Of a stretch of 64,000 bases of DNA, positions 1-8,092 are shown in pieces. Source of the stretch: Allobosea psychrotolerans (GTDB lineage Bacteria > Pseudomonadota > Alphaproteobacteria > Rhizobiales > Beijerinckiaceae). Made by a program: the position numbers and the translations under genes. The notes below the pieces were generated by a model. It saw only the letters and a list, made by a program, of their open reading frames with translations, did not search any database and was not told where the DNA came from. The stretch spans positions 45,058 to 109,057 of the forward strand of contig NZ_PQFZ01000019.1 in NCBI RefSeq assembly GCF_002917105.1, written 5' to 3'. The first letter of the stretch is position 1. Each line of letters starts with the position of its first letter.

Positions 1-1194
1 GTCGCGCGCAGCCGCCACGCGGGTCTGGATTTCATTGTTGGCGACGTAGAGAATCCGCAGACGCTGGCAGCCATTGAAGGGCCGTTCGACTATATCCTGA
101 TCGTCGACACGCTTGGCCACATCAAGGATGTGCAGGCGCTGATCGCGTCGCTTCATCGGCTGTGTGACCGCAAGACGCGCTTGGTCGTCGCCTATTTCTC
201 GCATCTCTGGCAGCCCTTGTTGTCGGGCGCGGAGGCGCTTGGCATCAGGATGCCGTCGGAACCTTCCAATGTGTTGTCGCCTGCCGATTTGCGGGCTTTT
301 GCCGAGCTCGCTGATTTCGAACCTGTGAAATCCGAGGCGCGCCTGATCTCGCCTTTCAGGCTTTTCGGGCTTGGCTCGGCTTTGAACCGCTTCGTCAGCC
401 ATCTTCCGCTGGTGCGCTCGCTGGCGCTTCGCCACTATCTGGTGGCGCGTTCGCTGGTCATGAAGGACGATGGCCTCAAATCGGTCTCGATCGTCGTCCC
501 GGCGCGCAACGAAAAGGGCAATATCGAACCGGCGGTCCAGCGCATTCCGCGCTTTTGCGACGATATCGAGATCATCTTCGTCGAGGGGAACAGCAAGGAC
601 AACACCTATGAGGAGTGCCTGCGCGTTCAGGCGGCTTATCCTCAATATGACATCAAGGTGATGAAACAGCCCGGGAAGGGCAAGGCCGACGCGGTTTTCA
701 CGGCCTACGACGTCGCGCGCGGCGATGTTTTGATGATCCTGGACGCCGACCTGACCATGCCGCCCGAGCAGCTTCCGAAATTCTGGGAGGCGATCGTCTC
801 CGGCAAGGGCGAGTACATCAACGGTTCGCGGCTCGTCTATCCGATGGAGGACGAGGCGATGCGCTTCCTGAATCTCATCGCCAACAGGACCTTCTCGATC
901 CTCTTCTCCTGGCTGCTCAATCAGCGCTACACCGACACGCTTTGCGGCACGAAGGTGATGCGCCGGGTCGACTACGAGCGTCTCAAGGAAGGCAGGGCCT
1001 ATTTTGGCGATTTCGATCCGTTCGGCGATTTCGACCTGATTTTCGGTGCGGCCAAGATGTCGCTCAAATCCGTCGACCTGCCCGTGCGCTACGCTGCGCG
1101 GACCTATGGCGAGACGCAGATCTCGCGCTTTTCGCATGGCTGGCTGCTGCTGAAGATGGTCGTGTTCGCCTTTTTCAAGATCAAGGCGCTTTGA
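1..1194 (+). CDS. Methyltransferase-glycosyltransferase family 2 fusion protein (5' end outside window)
   Basis: The reading frame is open from the first base, so the start lies upstream. The first ~100 visible residues look like the end of a class I SAM-dependent methyltransferase: GDVENP, then the strand FDYILIVDTLGHIKD and a helix with RLVVAYFSH. After a linker, a GT2 (GT-A fold) domain begins at about base 480, with VSIVVPARNEKGNI, the FVEGNSKDNT segment, KGKADAV and the metal-binding ILDADLTM. The last residues are hydrophobic (LLKMVVFAFFKI) and may sit in the membrane. It probably transfers a sugar during polysaccharide or lipid-linked glycan assembly; donor and acceptor are not evident. 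The nearby rhamnose and RgpF genes support a surface-glycan role. Confidence 0.8.
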   Translation, partial: VARSRHAGLDFIVGDVENPQTLAAIEGPFDYILIVDTLGHIKDVQALIASLHRLCDRKTRLVVAYFSHLWQPLLSGAEALGIRMPSEPSNVLSPADLRAFAELADFEPVKSEARLISPFRLFGLGSALNRFVSHLPLVRSLALRHYLVARSLVMKDDGLKSVSIVVPARNEKGNIEPAVQRIPRFCDDIEIIFVEGNSKDNTYEECLRVQAAYPQYDIKVMKQPGKGKADAVFTAYDVARGDVLMILDADLTMPPEQLPKFWEAIVSGKGEYINGSRLVYPMEDEAMRFLNLIANRTFSILFSWLLNQRYTDTLCGTKVMRRVDYERLKEGRAYFGDFDPFGDFDLIFGAAKMSLKSVDLPVRYAARTYGETQISRFSHGWLLLKMVVFAFFKIKAL

Positions 1195-1390
1195 CCGGCC
1201 AAATGCGGCGTTCCAAGGCTGTATCCGGCCCGGCGGCAACGCGCCCGGTGGAACGGTATCGACAAGCGGTACGCCGGCGCGCGCTTGCAGGCGCGACGGT
1301 TGGCGGGAATGCGACGGAACGCGCGGATGGGCAGGTCCGCAATCGGCTTGCCCTCGCGCGCTCTGATCAGGCTGTGAGGCAAGGTCTGCA

Positions 1391-2263
1391 ATGAGCGCCT
1401 TAAGAAGATACCCTTACGCCTTGAAATACCCCTACGCCTTTGCGCGTCACGTCATGGACAAGATCGCGACCGTAACGCTGGGAGCCTTGTTCGTGTCCGG
1501 GCCTGGCCGCCGCTTGCGGGCGGCGTTGGCCGGCGTAAATCCGGTTTCGCAGGTTCCCGACATCAAGGTCGCCCTGATCGCGCACGCCTACTACGCTGAG
1601 CTGCTTGACGAAATTCTCGCATGCCGGGCCGTCTTGCCCGGCACCGTTGCGCTTCACGTGACATTGCCGGCGGAGCGCATGGAGATTACGAAGCAATATC
1701 TCGCTGGCGCGCCCGATGTCATTCTCCATCCATGCGAGAACCGGGGCCGCGACATCGCTCCATTCCTGACGGTGCTCGGCTCCGGCGCGCTCGATGGCTA
1801 TGATGCGGTGCTCAAGCTGCACACCAAGCGCAGCCCACATCTGCTTGATGGCGAGATCCGTCGCAAGCTGCTGTTCGACATGCTTTGTGGCGAACGCAAT
1901 GCGGCCTTGCGGGTCCTTGCGGATTTTGAGGACCCGTCGACCGGCATGGTCGGCTGGCGCAATTGCTTTCGCACGAGCCCGCCCTACTGGATGAAGAACG
2001 AGGCTCGCGTGCGGGAGCTGGCCGGGCGGATGGATGCGCCCGATGATGCGGTTCGCCTCGGCTTCTTCGAAGGCTCGATGTTCTGGTTCAGGCCGGCGGC
2101 CTTCGCTGCCTTGCGCGAGCTCAAGCTGATGCCCGAAGATTTCGAGCCGGAGGAGCGTCAGCTCGACGGCACCCTGCATCACGCGGTCGAGCGCTGTTTC
2201 ACCATCGCGGCCTGGGCGCGCGGGTTCACCGTCCGCGATCTGCGCGGACGCGTTCTGGGCTGA
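1391..2263 (+). CDS. RgpF-like rhamnan synthesis protein F family protein
   Basis: This 290-residue protein belongs to the rhamnan synthesis F family (RgpF). It carries the family's central block: ILHPCENRGRDIAPFLTVL, then YDAVLKLHTKRS with the Lys-Leu-His-Thr-Lys core. Family members are linked to assembly of rhamnose-containing polysaccharide, by analogy with streptococcal RgpF; the bacterial alphaproteobacterial members are not biochemically defined. There is no signal peptide. It follows the fusion glycosyltransferase after 196 bases in which I see no gene, and it converges with the rhamnose operon. The ATG start is preceded by an AAGG-containing stretch. Confidence 0.8.
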   Translation: MSALRRYPYALKYPYAFARHVMDKIATVTLGALFVSGPGRRLRAALAGVNPVSQVPDIKVALIAHAYYAELLDEILACRAVLPGTVALHVTLPAERMEITKQYLAGAPDVILHPCENRGRDIAPFLTVLGSGALDGYDAVLKLHTKRSPHLLDGEIRRKLLFDMLCGERNAALRVLADFEDPSTGMVGWRNCFRTSPPYWMKNEARVRELAGRMDAPDDAVRLGFFEGSMFWFRPAAFAALRELKLMPEDFEPEERQLDGTLHHAVERCFTIAAWARGFTVRDLRGRVLG

Positions 2264-2275
2264 GGCTCCACCTGA

Positions 2276-3211
2276 TCAGGCGATACCCAGCGGAGCCGGG
2301 CCCAGCCGCGCTTGCAGGCCGTCCCGCAAGGCTGCGAAGACGAGATGCCGGATGGGGCGGTCGAAGCGGTGCGCCAGCAGCAGCAGCGCCGCCTGCGCCG
2401 TGACCCGGGCTGCCGTGCGAAGGCGCCAGCTCCACGGGATATGCGCCAGTCGCAGGCCGTAGAGGCCGTTGCGGAGATAGTAATAGGAGCGCAATGGCGA
2501 TTGCCGCAGGATTTGCGGCTGGCGCTCGCCGTTCTCGGCCGCGCCGCCCCAGCGATGCGGCATCGTCACCTCGTCCGCGAGGTAGCAGCCATGGCCCCGG
2601 TCCCAGGCGCGGAAACACCATTCGACATCGATTCCGTCGATGAAGTAGTCCGCCCGGAACGGCCCGACCGCTCGCCATGCCGCAAGCGAGATCAGGGAGC
2701 CCGAGGTCGAGAGGAAGTCGACGGCGCCCTCGGCCAGGCCGTCCTTCGCTGCGCGCCGTGAATACCAGGGGGCGAGATAGCCCTCCTCGGCCGGCGAGAC
2801 GAGGAGAGGACCAATGACGGCGGGGGGAGGCGTCGGGGACGTGGCGAGGGCTTGCAGATGTGCGAGCAGCGCGTTTGCCATCCCGGGCGTCGGTACGCTG
2901 TCCTGATCCAGCAGCAGGAGGAACGCAAAACCCTCCGCTGCCGCAGCCTCGGTGACGGCGTTGAGGCCATGCCCGAGACCCATATTCTCCGGCGCGCGCA
3001 TGAGCACCGCATGGGGGGATCGCGCAAGCCTGCGTTCGATCTCTTCGTCCAGCGGCCCATTGGCGAAGATGAAGAGGCGCAGGCCGTCGGCCTCGAGCGG
3101 CGTCAGCAGCGCGTCGAGCACGCCGGCATCCGGCCGGTAGAGCACGGTTGCCGCGGCGACGGTGCCTTGGGCACGGTCGTCAGGGTGATCCTGGAGAGGG
3201 GCGTAAGCCAC
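2276..3211 (-). CDS. Rhamnosyltransferase-like glycosyltransferase family 2
   Basis: The 311-residue protein has a GT2 fold. VAAATVLYRPDAGVLDALL opens the nucleotide-binding half. FANGPLDEEIERRLA and ENMGLGHGLN follow, then LLLLDQDSVP, where DQDS stands in for the DXD motif as in the rhamnosyltransferase subgroup. DYFIDGIDVEWCFRAWDRG is the acceptor-side block. It is the last gene of the rml operon, 12 bases after rmlA, so dTDP-rhamnose is the likely donor. The acceptor is unknown. It should act at the cytoplasmic face of the inner membrane. Confidence 0.85.
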   Translation of the reverse strand: MAYAPLQDHPDDRAQGTVAAATVLYRPDAGVLDALLTPLEADGLRLFIFANGPLDEEIERRLARSPHAVLMRAPENMGLGHGLNAVTEAAAAEGFAFLLLLDQDSVPTPGMANALLAHLQALATSPTPPPAVIGPLLVSPAEEGYLAPWYSRRAAKDGLAEGAVDFLSTSGSLISLAAWRAVGPFRADYFIDGIDVEWCFRAWDRGHGCYLADEVTMPHRWGGAAENGERQPQILRQSPLRSYYYLRNGLYGLRLAHIPWSWRLRTAARVTAQAALLLLAHRFDRPIRHLVFAALRDGLQARLGPAPLGIA

Positions 3212-3223
3212 GCCGGCCCGGCT

Positions 3224-4099
3224 CTAGGCGCTGATGTCGCGGGCCACGTGCAGTAGATACTGGCCGTAATCGCCCTTGGCGAGGCGCTCGCCGAGGCTTG
3301 TGAGCTGCCGCGCATCGATCCAGCCCTGCCTTGCCGCAATCTCCTCAGGGCAGGCGATACGCAACCCCTGCCGCGATTCAAGCGTGCGCACGAACTCACC
3401 GGCTTCGAGCAGGCTGTCTGGGGTACCCGTATCGAGCCAGGCGAAGCCGCGTCCCATGGTTTCGACCGAGAGTTCGCCACGCTCGAGATAGACCCGGTTG
3501 ACGTCGGTGATCTCGAGCTCGCCACGCGGTGAGGGCTTGAGATTCCCTGCGATCTCGACGACCTGGGCATCGTAGAAATACAACCCCGTGACAGCCCAGT
3601 TCGACTTCGGGACCTTCGGCTTCTCTTCGATCGAGCTCGCCTTGCCGTTGGCGTCGAAATCGACCACGCCGTAACGTTCCGGGTCGCGCACATGATAGGC
3701 GAAGACGCTGGCGCCCTTGGCGCGCGCGGCGGCCGAGGCCATCATCTCCGGGAGCGTGTGCCCGTAGAACAGGTTGTCGCCCAGGATCAGCACCGAGGGC
3801 TCGCCGGCGACGAAATCGGCGCCGATGAGATAGGCCTGCGCCAGCCCGCCGGGATTGGGCTGTTCGGCATAGCTCAGCGTCATGCCCCAATCCGAGCCGT
3901 CGCCGAGCAGGCGCTTGAAGTTCGGCAGGTCGGTCGGGGTCGAGATGATCAGCACGTCGCGGATGCCCGCCAGCATAAGCGTGGTCAGCGGATAATAGAT
4001 CATCGGCTTGTCGTAGACAGGCAGGAGCTGCTTCGACATCGCCAGCGTCATCGGGTGGAGCCGCGTTCCGGAACCGCCGGCCAGGATGATGCCCTTCAT
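3224..4099 (-). CDS. rmlA: Glucose-1-phosphate thymidylyltransferase
   Basis: RmlA joins glucose-1-phosphate and dTTP to dTDP-glucose, the first step of dTDP-L-rhamnose synthesis. The N-terminus has the nucleotidyltransferase signature GGSGTRLHP (residues 8-16), then KQLLPVYDKPMIYYPL. Further on are LGDNLFYG and the catalytic-side EEKPKVPKSNWAVTGLYFYD. At 291 residues it matches the short RmlA form. It sits 6 bases after rmlD and 12 bases before the glycosyltransferase, within an operon read right to left. Confidence 0.97.
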   Translation of the reverse strand: MKGIILAGGSGTRLHPMTLAMSKQLLPVYDKPMIYYPLTTLMLAGIRDVLIISTPTDLPNFKRLLGDGSDWGMTLSYAEQPNPGGLAQAYLIGADFVAGEPSVLILGDNLFYGHTLPEMMASAAARAKGASVFAYHVRDPERYGVVDFDANGKASSIEEKPKVPKSNWAVTGLYFYDAQVVEIAGNLKPSPRGELEITDVNRVYLERGELSVETMGRGFAWLDTGTPDSLLEAGEFVRTLESRQGLRIACPEEIAARQGWIDARQLTSLGERLAKGDYGQYLLHVARDISA

Positions 4100-4105
4100 C
4101 GTCGT

Positions 4106-4996
4106 TTATCCCGTCTGTTCTGTCATGAGCCGCGTCAGGCAGCTCGAAAGCGATCCGCGCCACTCGGGCAGCGTCACGCCATGGATGGTAGCAAGCTTGG
4201 TGCAATCGAGTCGCGAATTTGCCGGGCGCGTCGCTGGCGTCGGATAATCGCTCGTGGCGATGCGCTTGACCGCAACCGGGGAGGCTCCCGTGGCGGCGCG
4301 TTGCGCGAAGATCGCCTCGGCGACATCGGCCCAGACGGCTTCGCCCTGGGCGCTCATATGGAAGACGCCGCGCAGGCGCCCATCCTGCGGCCGGGCCAGC
4401 AGGTTCCTCGCAACAGCGAAGACGGCGTCGGCGATGTCGAGCGCATTGGTCGGACAGCCCCGCTGATCGGCGACGACGCCGATCTCGCTGCGCGTCTCGG
4501 CCAGGCGCAGCATCGTACGCACGAAATTCTTGCCGAAGGGGCTGTAGACCCAGGCCGTGCGCAGGATGGCATGGTCCGGGGTTGCGGCCGCGACCGCCGC
4601 CTCGCCGGCGAGCTTGCTGCGGCCGTAAGCCGAGATCGGGCCGACCGTATCATCCTCGCGATAGGGCCGGTCCAGAGTTCCGTCGAAGACATAATCGGTC
4701 GAGATCTGGATCACCGGCACGCGAAGCGCGGCAGAAGCTTGTGCGACCTCGCCGGCGGCCTGCCCATTGATCAGCATCGCGGTCTCGGCCTCGCTCTCGG
4801 CGAGGTCGACGGCGGTGAAGGCTGCGGCGTTGACGACGATGTCGGGCCGGCAGGCCGCAATGGCCGGGGCGATCGTCTCGATCCGCTCCAGGTCGAAGCC
4901 GGGGCGGCCCAGCGGGATGACGACATCGCCTGCCGGCGCCCGCTCCAGCATGGCGAGCACGACTTGGCCGGCCTGTCCGGTGACCGCGATCCTCAT
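4106..4996 (-). CDS. rmlD: dTDP-4-dehydrorhamnose reductase
   Basis: RmlD reduces dTDP-4-dehydro-L-rhamnose to dTDP-L-rhamnose with NAD(P)H, the last step of the pathway. The Rossmann turn is GQAGQVV (residues 7-13). ISTDYVFDG lies at about 98-106, and the YxxxK pair is Y124 and K128 in SAYGRSKLAGE. At 296 residues it has the usual length. Six-base spacings to rmlC and rmlA indicate cotranscription. Confidence 0.96.
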   Translation of the reverse strand: MRIAVTGQAGQVVLAMLERAPAGDVVIPLGRPGFDLERIETIAPAIAACRPDIVVNAAAFTAVDLAESEAETAMLINGQAAGEVAQASAALRVPVIQISTDYVFDGTLDRPYREDDTVGPISAYGRSKLAGEAAVAAATPDHAILRTAWVYSPFGKNFVRTMLRLAETRSEIGVVADQRGCPTNALDIADAVFAVARNLLARPQDGRLRGVFHMSAQGEAVWADVAEAIFAQRAATGASPVAVKRIATSDYPTPATRPANSRLDCTKLATIHGVTLPEWRGSLSSCLTRLMTEQTG

Positions 4997-5002
4997 GGCG
5001 CC

Positions 5003-5560
5003 TCAGCCGAAATAGCGCGGCAGGTCGGCAAGGCGCGGATGCTTGCGGTCCTTGTCGGACAGGACGAGCCGGTCATGCGGGATGCGCCAGTCGATGCCCA
5101 GCGCCGGATCGTCGAAGGCGATGCCATGGTCGTTCTGCGGGCCATAGAGCGCGGTCACCTTGTAGAGCACTTCGGTATCGGGCTCGAGCGTGATGAAACC
5201 ATGCGCAAAGCCGATCGGAACCAGCAGCTGCTGCCAGTTCTCGGCCGAGAGCTCGATTGCGACATGGCGACCGAATGTTGGCGAGGAGGCGCGGATATCG
5301 ACGGCGACGTCGAGGATACGGCCCTTGGCGACGCGCACCAGCTTGTCCTGCGCGAAGGGCGCCGACTGGAAGTGCAGCCCGCGCAGCGTGCCGACAGTCG
5401 CCGACAGGGAATGGTTGTCCTGAACGAATTCGAGGTCGATGCCGGCGTCCTTGAAGCTCGCGCGGTTATAGGTCTCGGAGAAGAAGCCGCGATGGTCGCC
5501 GAATTTCTTCGGCGAGATCAGCTTCACATCCGGGATGGCGGTGGATTCGACGCTCAACAT
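5003..5560 (-). CDS. rmlC: dTDP-4-dehydrorhamnose 3,5-epimerase
   Basis: RmlC epimerises dTDP-4-dehydro-6-deoxyglucose at C3 and C5. The cupin-fold protein of 185 residues keeps the catalytic His in RGLHFQ (H63) and the Tyr in VLYKVT (Y133), plus the GFAHGF block near residue 117. It is the second gene of the operon, 33 bases downstream of rmlB. Confidence 0.97.
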   Translation of the reverse strand: MLSVESTAIPDVKLISPKKFGDHRGFFSETYNRASFKDAGIDLEFVQDNHSLSATVGTLRGLHFQSAPFAQDKLVRVAKGRILDVAVDIRASSPTFGRHVAIELSAENWQQLLVPIGFAHGFITLEPDTEVLYKVTALYGPQNDHGIAFDDPALGIDWRIPHDRLVLSDKDRKHPRLADLPRYFG

Positions 5561-5593
5561 GGGGCGGGGTCTCGATCCTGTTCGTGGCTGAAA

Positions 5594-6652
5594 TCAGGCC
5601 GCGCCGAGGCGCTCGCCGCGATAAACGCCACTGCGTATGTCTCCCCACCATCCGGGATTGGCCAGATACCATTCGACGGTCTGGCGCAAGCCGGTCTCGA
5701 AGGTCTGCTTCGGCTTCCAGCCGAGCTCGCGGCCGATCTTCCCGGCGTCGATCGCATAGCGCGCATCATGGCCCGGCCGGTCGGTCACATAGGTGATCAG
5801 GCGCTCGCGCGGGCCGGCCGGATCGGGCCTGAGTTCGTCGAGCAGGGCGCAGATGCCCTTGACCACGTCGATATTGGCCATCTCGTTATGGCCGCCGATA
5901 TTGTAGGTCTCGCCGACGACGCCCTTTTGCGCCACCGTCAGCAGCGCGTCGGCATGGTCGTCGACATAGAGCCAGTCGCGCACATTCAGGCCATTGCCAT
6001 AGACCGGCAGCGGCTTGCCCTCGAGCGCATTGATGATCATCAGCGGGATCAGCTTCTCCGGGAAGTGATACGGCCCGTAATTGTTCGAGCAATTGGTCAT
6101 CAGCGTCGGCAGGCCATAGGTGTGGTGCCAGGCCCGCACGAGATGGTCGGAGGCTGCCTTCGAGGCGGAATAGGGTGAGTTGGGCTGATAGGCCGTGTCC
6201 TCGCGGAAGAAGCCCTCAGTGCCGAGCGAGCCGAAGACCTCGTCGGTCGAGATATGGTGGAAACGGAAGGCGGCCTTGCGCGCCTCGTCGAGACCGCGCC
6301 AGTGCCGCAGCGCCTCCTGCAGCAAGGCGAAGGTACCGACGATATTGGTGTCGATGAAGGCCGAAGGGCCATCGATCGAACGATCGACATGGCTCTCGGC
6401 GGCAAGATGCATGACGATGTCGGGGTCGAAATCGGCGAAGATCGCGCGCATGCGCTCGCCATCGCCGATATCGGCCTGTTCGAAGCGATAGCGATTGCTC
6501 TGCGTGACTGGCGCGAGCGAAGCGAGATTGCCGGCATAGGTCAGCTTGTCGACGACGCAAACCTGGTGCTCGGTCTCGCCGATCAGCTTGCGGACGACTG
6601 CCGAGCCGATGAAACCGGCGCCGCCGGTGACTAGGAAACGCAAAGACATCAA
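5594..6652 (-). CDS. rmlB: dTDP-glucose 4,6-dehydratase
   Basis: RmlB converts dTDP-glucose to dTDP-4-dehydro-6-deoxyglucose using bound NAD. The extended-SDR features are all present: GGAGFIGS at residues 10-17, the catalytic triplet T136-D137-E138 in STDEVFG, and Y161/K165 in YSASKAASD. Two consecutive Met codons stand at the start; either could be used. It is the first gene of the rml operon; the promoter should lie in the 177-base gap before the next gene upstream. Confidence 0.97.
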   Translation of the reverse strand: MMSLRFLVTGGAGFIGSAVVRKLIGETEHQVCVVDKLTYAGNLASLAPVTQSNRYRFEQADIGDGERMRAIFADFDPDIVMHLAAESHVDRSIDGPSAFIDTNIVGTFALLQEALRHWRGLDEARKAAFRFHHISTDEVFGSLGTEGFFREDTAYQPNSPYSASKAASDHLVRAWHHTYGLPTLMTNCSNNYGPYHFPEKLIPLMIINALEGKPLPVYGNGLNVRDWLYVDDHADALLTVAQKGVVGETYNIGGHNEMANIDVVKGICALLDELRPDPAGPRERLITYVTDRPGHDARYAIDAGKIGRELGWKPKQTFETGLRQTVEWYLANPGWWGDIRSGVYRGERLGAA

Positions 6653-6756
6653 TCCCTGTCCCTCATCCGGCGCCAGCCGATGGAACAGCCAAAGCCGTCC
6701 TCATTCGCCGCACCGACGAATTCTGGTGCCGACAATTCAAGTTGAACGCCTTCGTT

Positions 6757-6782
6757 CGCCCTGTCCAAATCAGGACAGGGCG
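6757..6782. terminator. 10-bp perfect hairpin between the second RgpF-like gene and rmlB
   Basis: CGCCCTGTCC and GGACAGGGCG pair perfectly around a 6-base loop. It lies downstream of the RgpF-like gene ending at 6830 and upstream of rmlB, both read right to left. No clear T-run follows on the minus strand, so intrinsic termination is uncertain; a processing or attenuator hairpin is equally possible. Confidence 0.45.
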
Positions 6783-6829
6783 CGGCTGTCAATCGCGTTG
6801 GTCCGCCGATGGTGAGATCGGAAGCTTGC

Positions 6830-7843
6830 TCACTGCGGAGGAAATTTGCGCCTCAAGGGGCCGAGCTTGTGTCGGATTGGCGCCAGGCTGCGGTAAACGA
6901 CATGCATGAGCAGCCGCTTCATCCTGACGCCATTCAACAGCAGCAGATTGCCCAAGCCTGCAATGGGCCTGCGCGTCGATGCGTAGGCATAGTCTCGGCG
7001 AATGAATGACTGCATGTCGTTGCGAGTCACGGAGATGCGCTGGATTGCTTCTATACTCTTGCCCTGTCCGGTCACTGTGCGCTCCAAATGATCCTGGATC
7101 ATTGGCACCAGCTCCGGTGCGTGGCGCCCGACGATCTCGGGCCATTCAGCCAGGTCGGCGATGCGGCACGGGTTCACGCGGAGCAGCTCGATCTTGAGAA
7201 AAGGGATACCCTCGTTCTCGATCAGCTCGCGCCACAGGAAATGGCTGTAGTTGGAGGACATGTGCATGGCGCGGCCGGTTCGTGACAGACCGCTGAACAG
7301 GGCATGCAGCCGGAAGCCGTGACTCAGCAATGTCTGGGACAGGCCGATCTCGCCATTGCGGATGATATCCGTTTTAACCAGCGCACTGAAATCCTGAGCG
7401 AACACGGCCCGGAAATCGGGATGCGCATGGACGCGCTTTTCGAGCAGGAGGAACCAGCTCTGCAGGTGACGGGCAATCTCGAGGCTTTCGATCATGCCAT
7501 AGGCATCGGCCTCCACGCTGGTCAGGCGGGCAAGCGCGTCGCCGAAATCGCCGATCGGAGCATAGACGCTGTCATTTGCGATCAGGAGCTGGCCTGTGAC
7601 TTGGTCGGCGTAACGCTCGAGCCCGAGCCCCCATGATGCGAAATCATGGCCACGATTTTCGCGCAGAATCACGTCATGGGCGACGCTTTTCAGCCGCGCC
7701 ACATCCTCGGCCGATAGCTTCGAGGTCGAGATGACAACGATCGGGAAGCCCGCATTGCGAATGGCCTGCAGATAGTGAAGGACGTAGTCGGCAACGAGGT
7801 CGTCTCTGTCGAAATGGGCGAAAAGGCAAAGCTTATCAAACAT
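6830..7843 (-). CDS. RgpF-like rhamnan synthesis protein F family protein (second copy)
   Basis: The 337-residue protein begins MFDKLCLFAHFDRDDLVADYV and carries the family's core blocks: VILRENRGHDFASWGLGL and LLIANDSVYAPIGDF. DAYGMIESLEIARHLQSWFLL follows. This is the classic RgpF layout, more so than the shorter copy at 1391. It is read in the same direction as the rml operon but 177 bases upstream of rmlB, beyond a hairpin. A role in building or exporting a rhamnose-rich polysaccharide is inferred from family and context. Confidence 0.85.
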   Translation of the reverse strand: MFDKLCLFAHFDRDDLVADYVLHYLQAIRNAGFPIVVISTSKLSAEDVARLKSVAHDVILRENRGHDFASWGLGLERYADQVTGQLLIANDSVYAPIGDFGDALARLTSVEADAYGMIESLEIARHLQSWFLLLEKRVHAHPDFRAVFAQDFSALVKTDIIRNGEIGLSQTLLSHGFRLHALFSGLSRTGRAMHMSSNYSHFLWRELIENEGIPFLKIELLRVNPCRIADLAEWPEIVGRHAPELVPMIQDHLERTVTGQGKSIEAIQRISVTRNDMQSFIRRDYAYASTRRPIAGLGNLLLLNGVRMKRLLMHVVYRSLAPIRHKLGPLRRKFPPQ

Positions 7844-7955
7844 TTATTGGTTCTCGACAGGTGGCCGACCTTGTCCGTTGGCTGTACTGTTCATCTTGTG
7901 CGCATAGGAAGCTTTTGGCCTGCGCGCTGACTGCATTAGACTTCCTATAGACGCA

Positions 7956-7973
7956 AATGCGAGGAATCGCATT
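7956..7973. promoter_or_regulatory. Short dyad upstream of nadE
   Basis: AATGCGA-ggaa-TCGCATT is a perfect 7-bp dyad about 120 bases before the nadE start, between divergently read genes. It could be an operator. No regulator is known for it, and a chance palindrome of this size cannot be excluded. Confidence 0.3.
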
Positions 7974-8092
7974 GTCTTCTTGGCGTTTGATATCCTGCAC
8001 TCCCCAGCGCTCGGGGCTCTTGCCCGGCCACTCTTGCCTGCGCGATAAGACAGTCGGCCTTGGGCTCTTCGCCTTGGCGGATTGGATCGGCG

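Noticed and set aside
3692..6178. An 828-codon open frame on the plus strand opposite the rml operon
   Set aside because: It lies antisense to rmlA, rmlD, rmlC and rmlB, has no family motif, and has the repetitive Arg/Gly/Asp-rich composition expected of GC-rich antisense frames.
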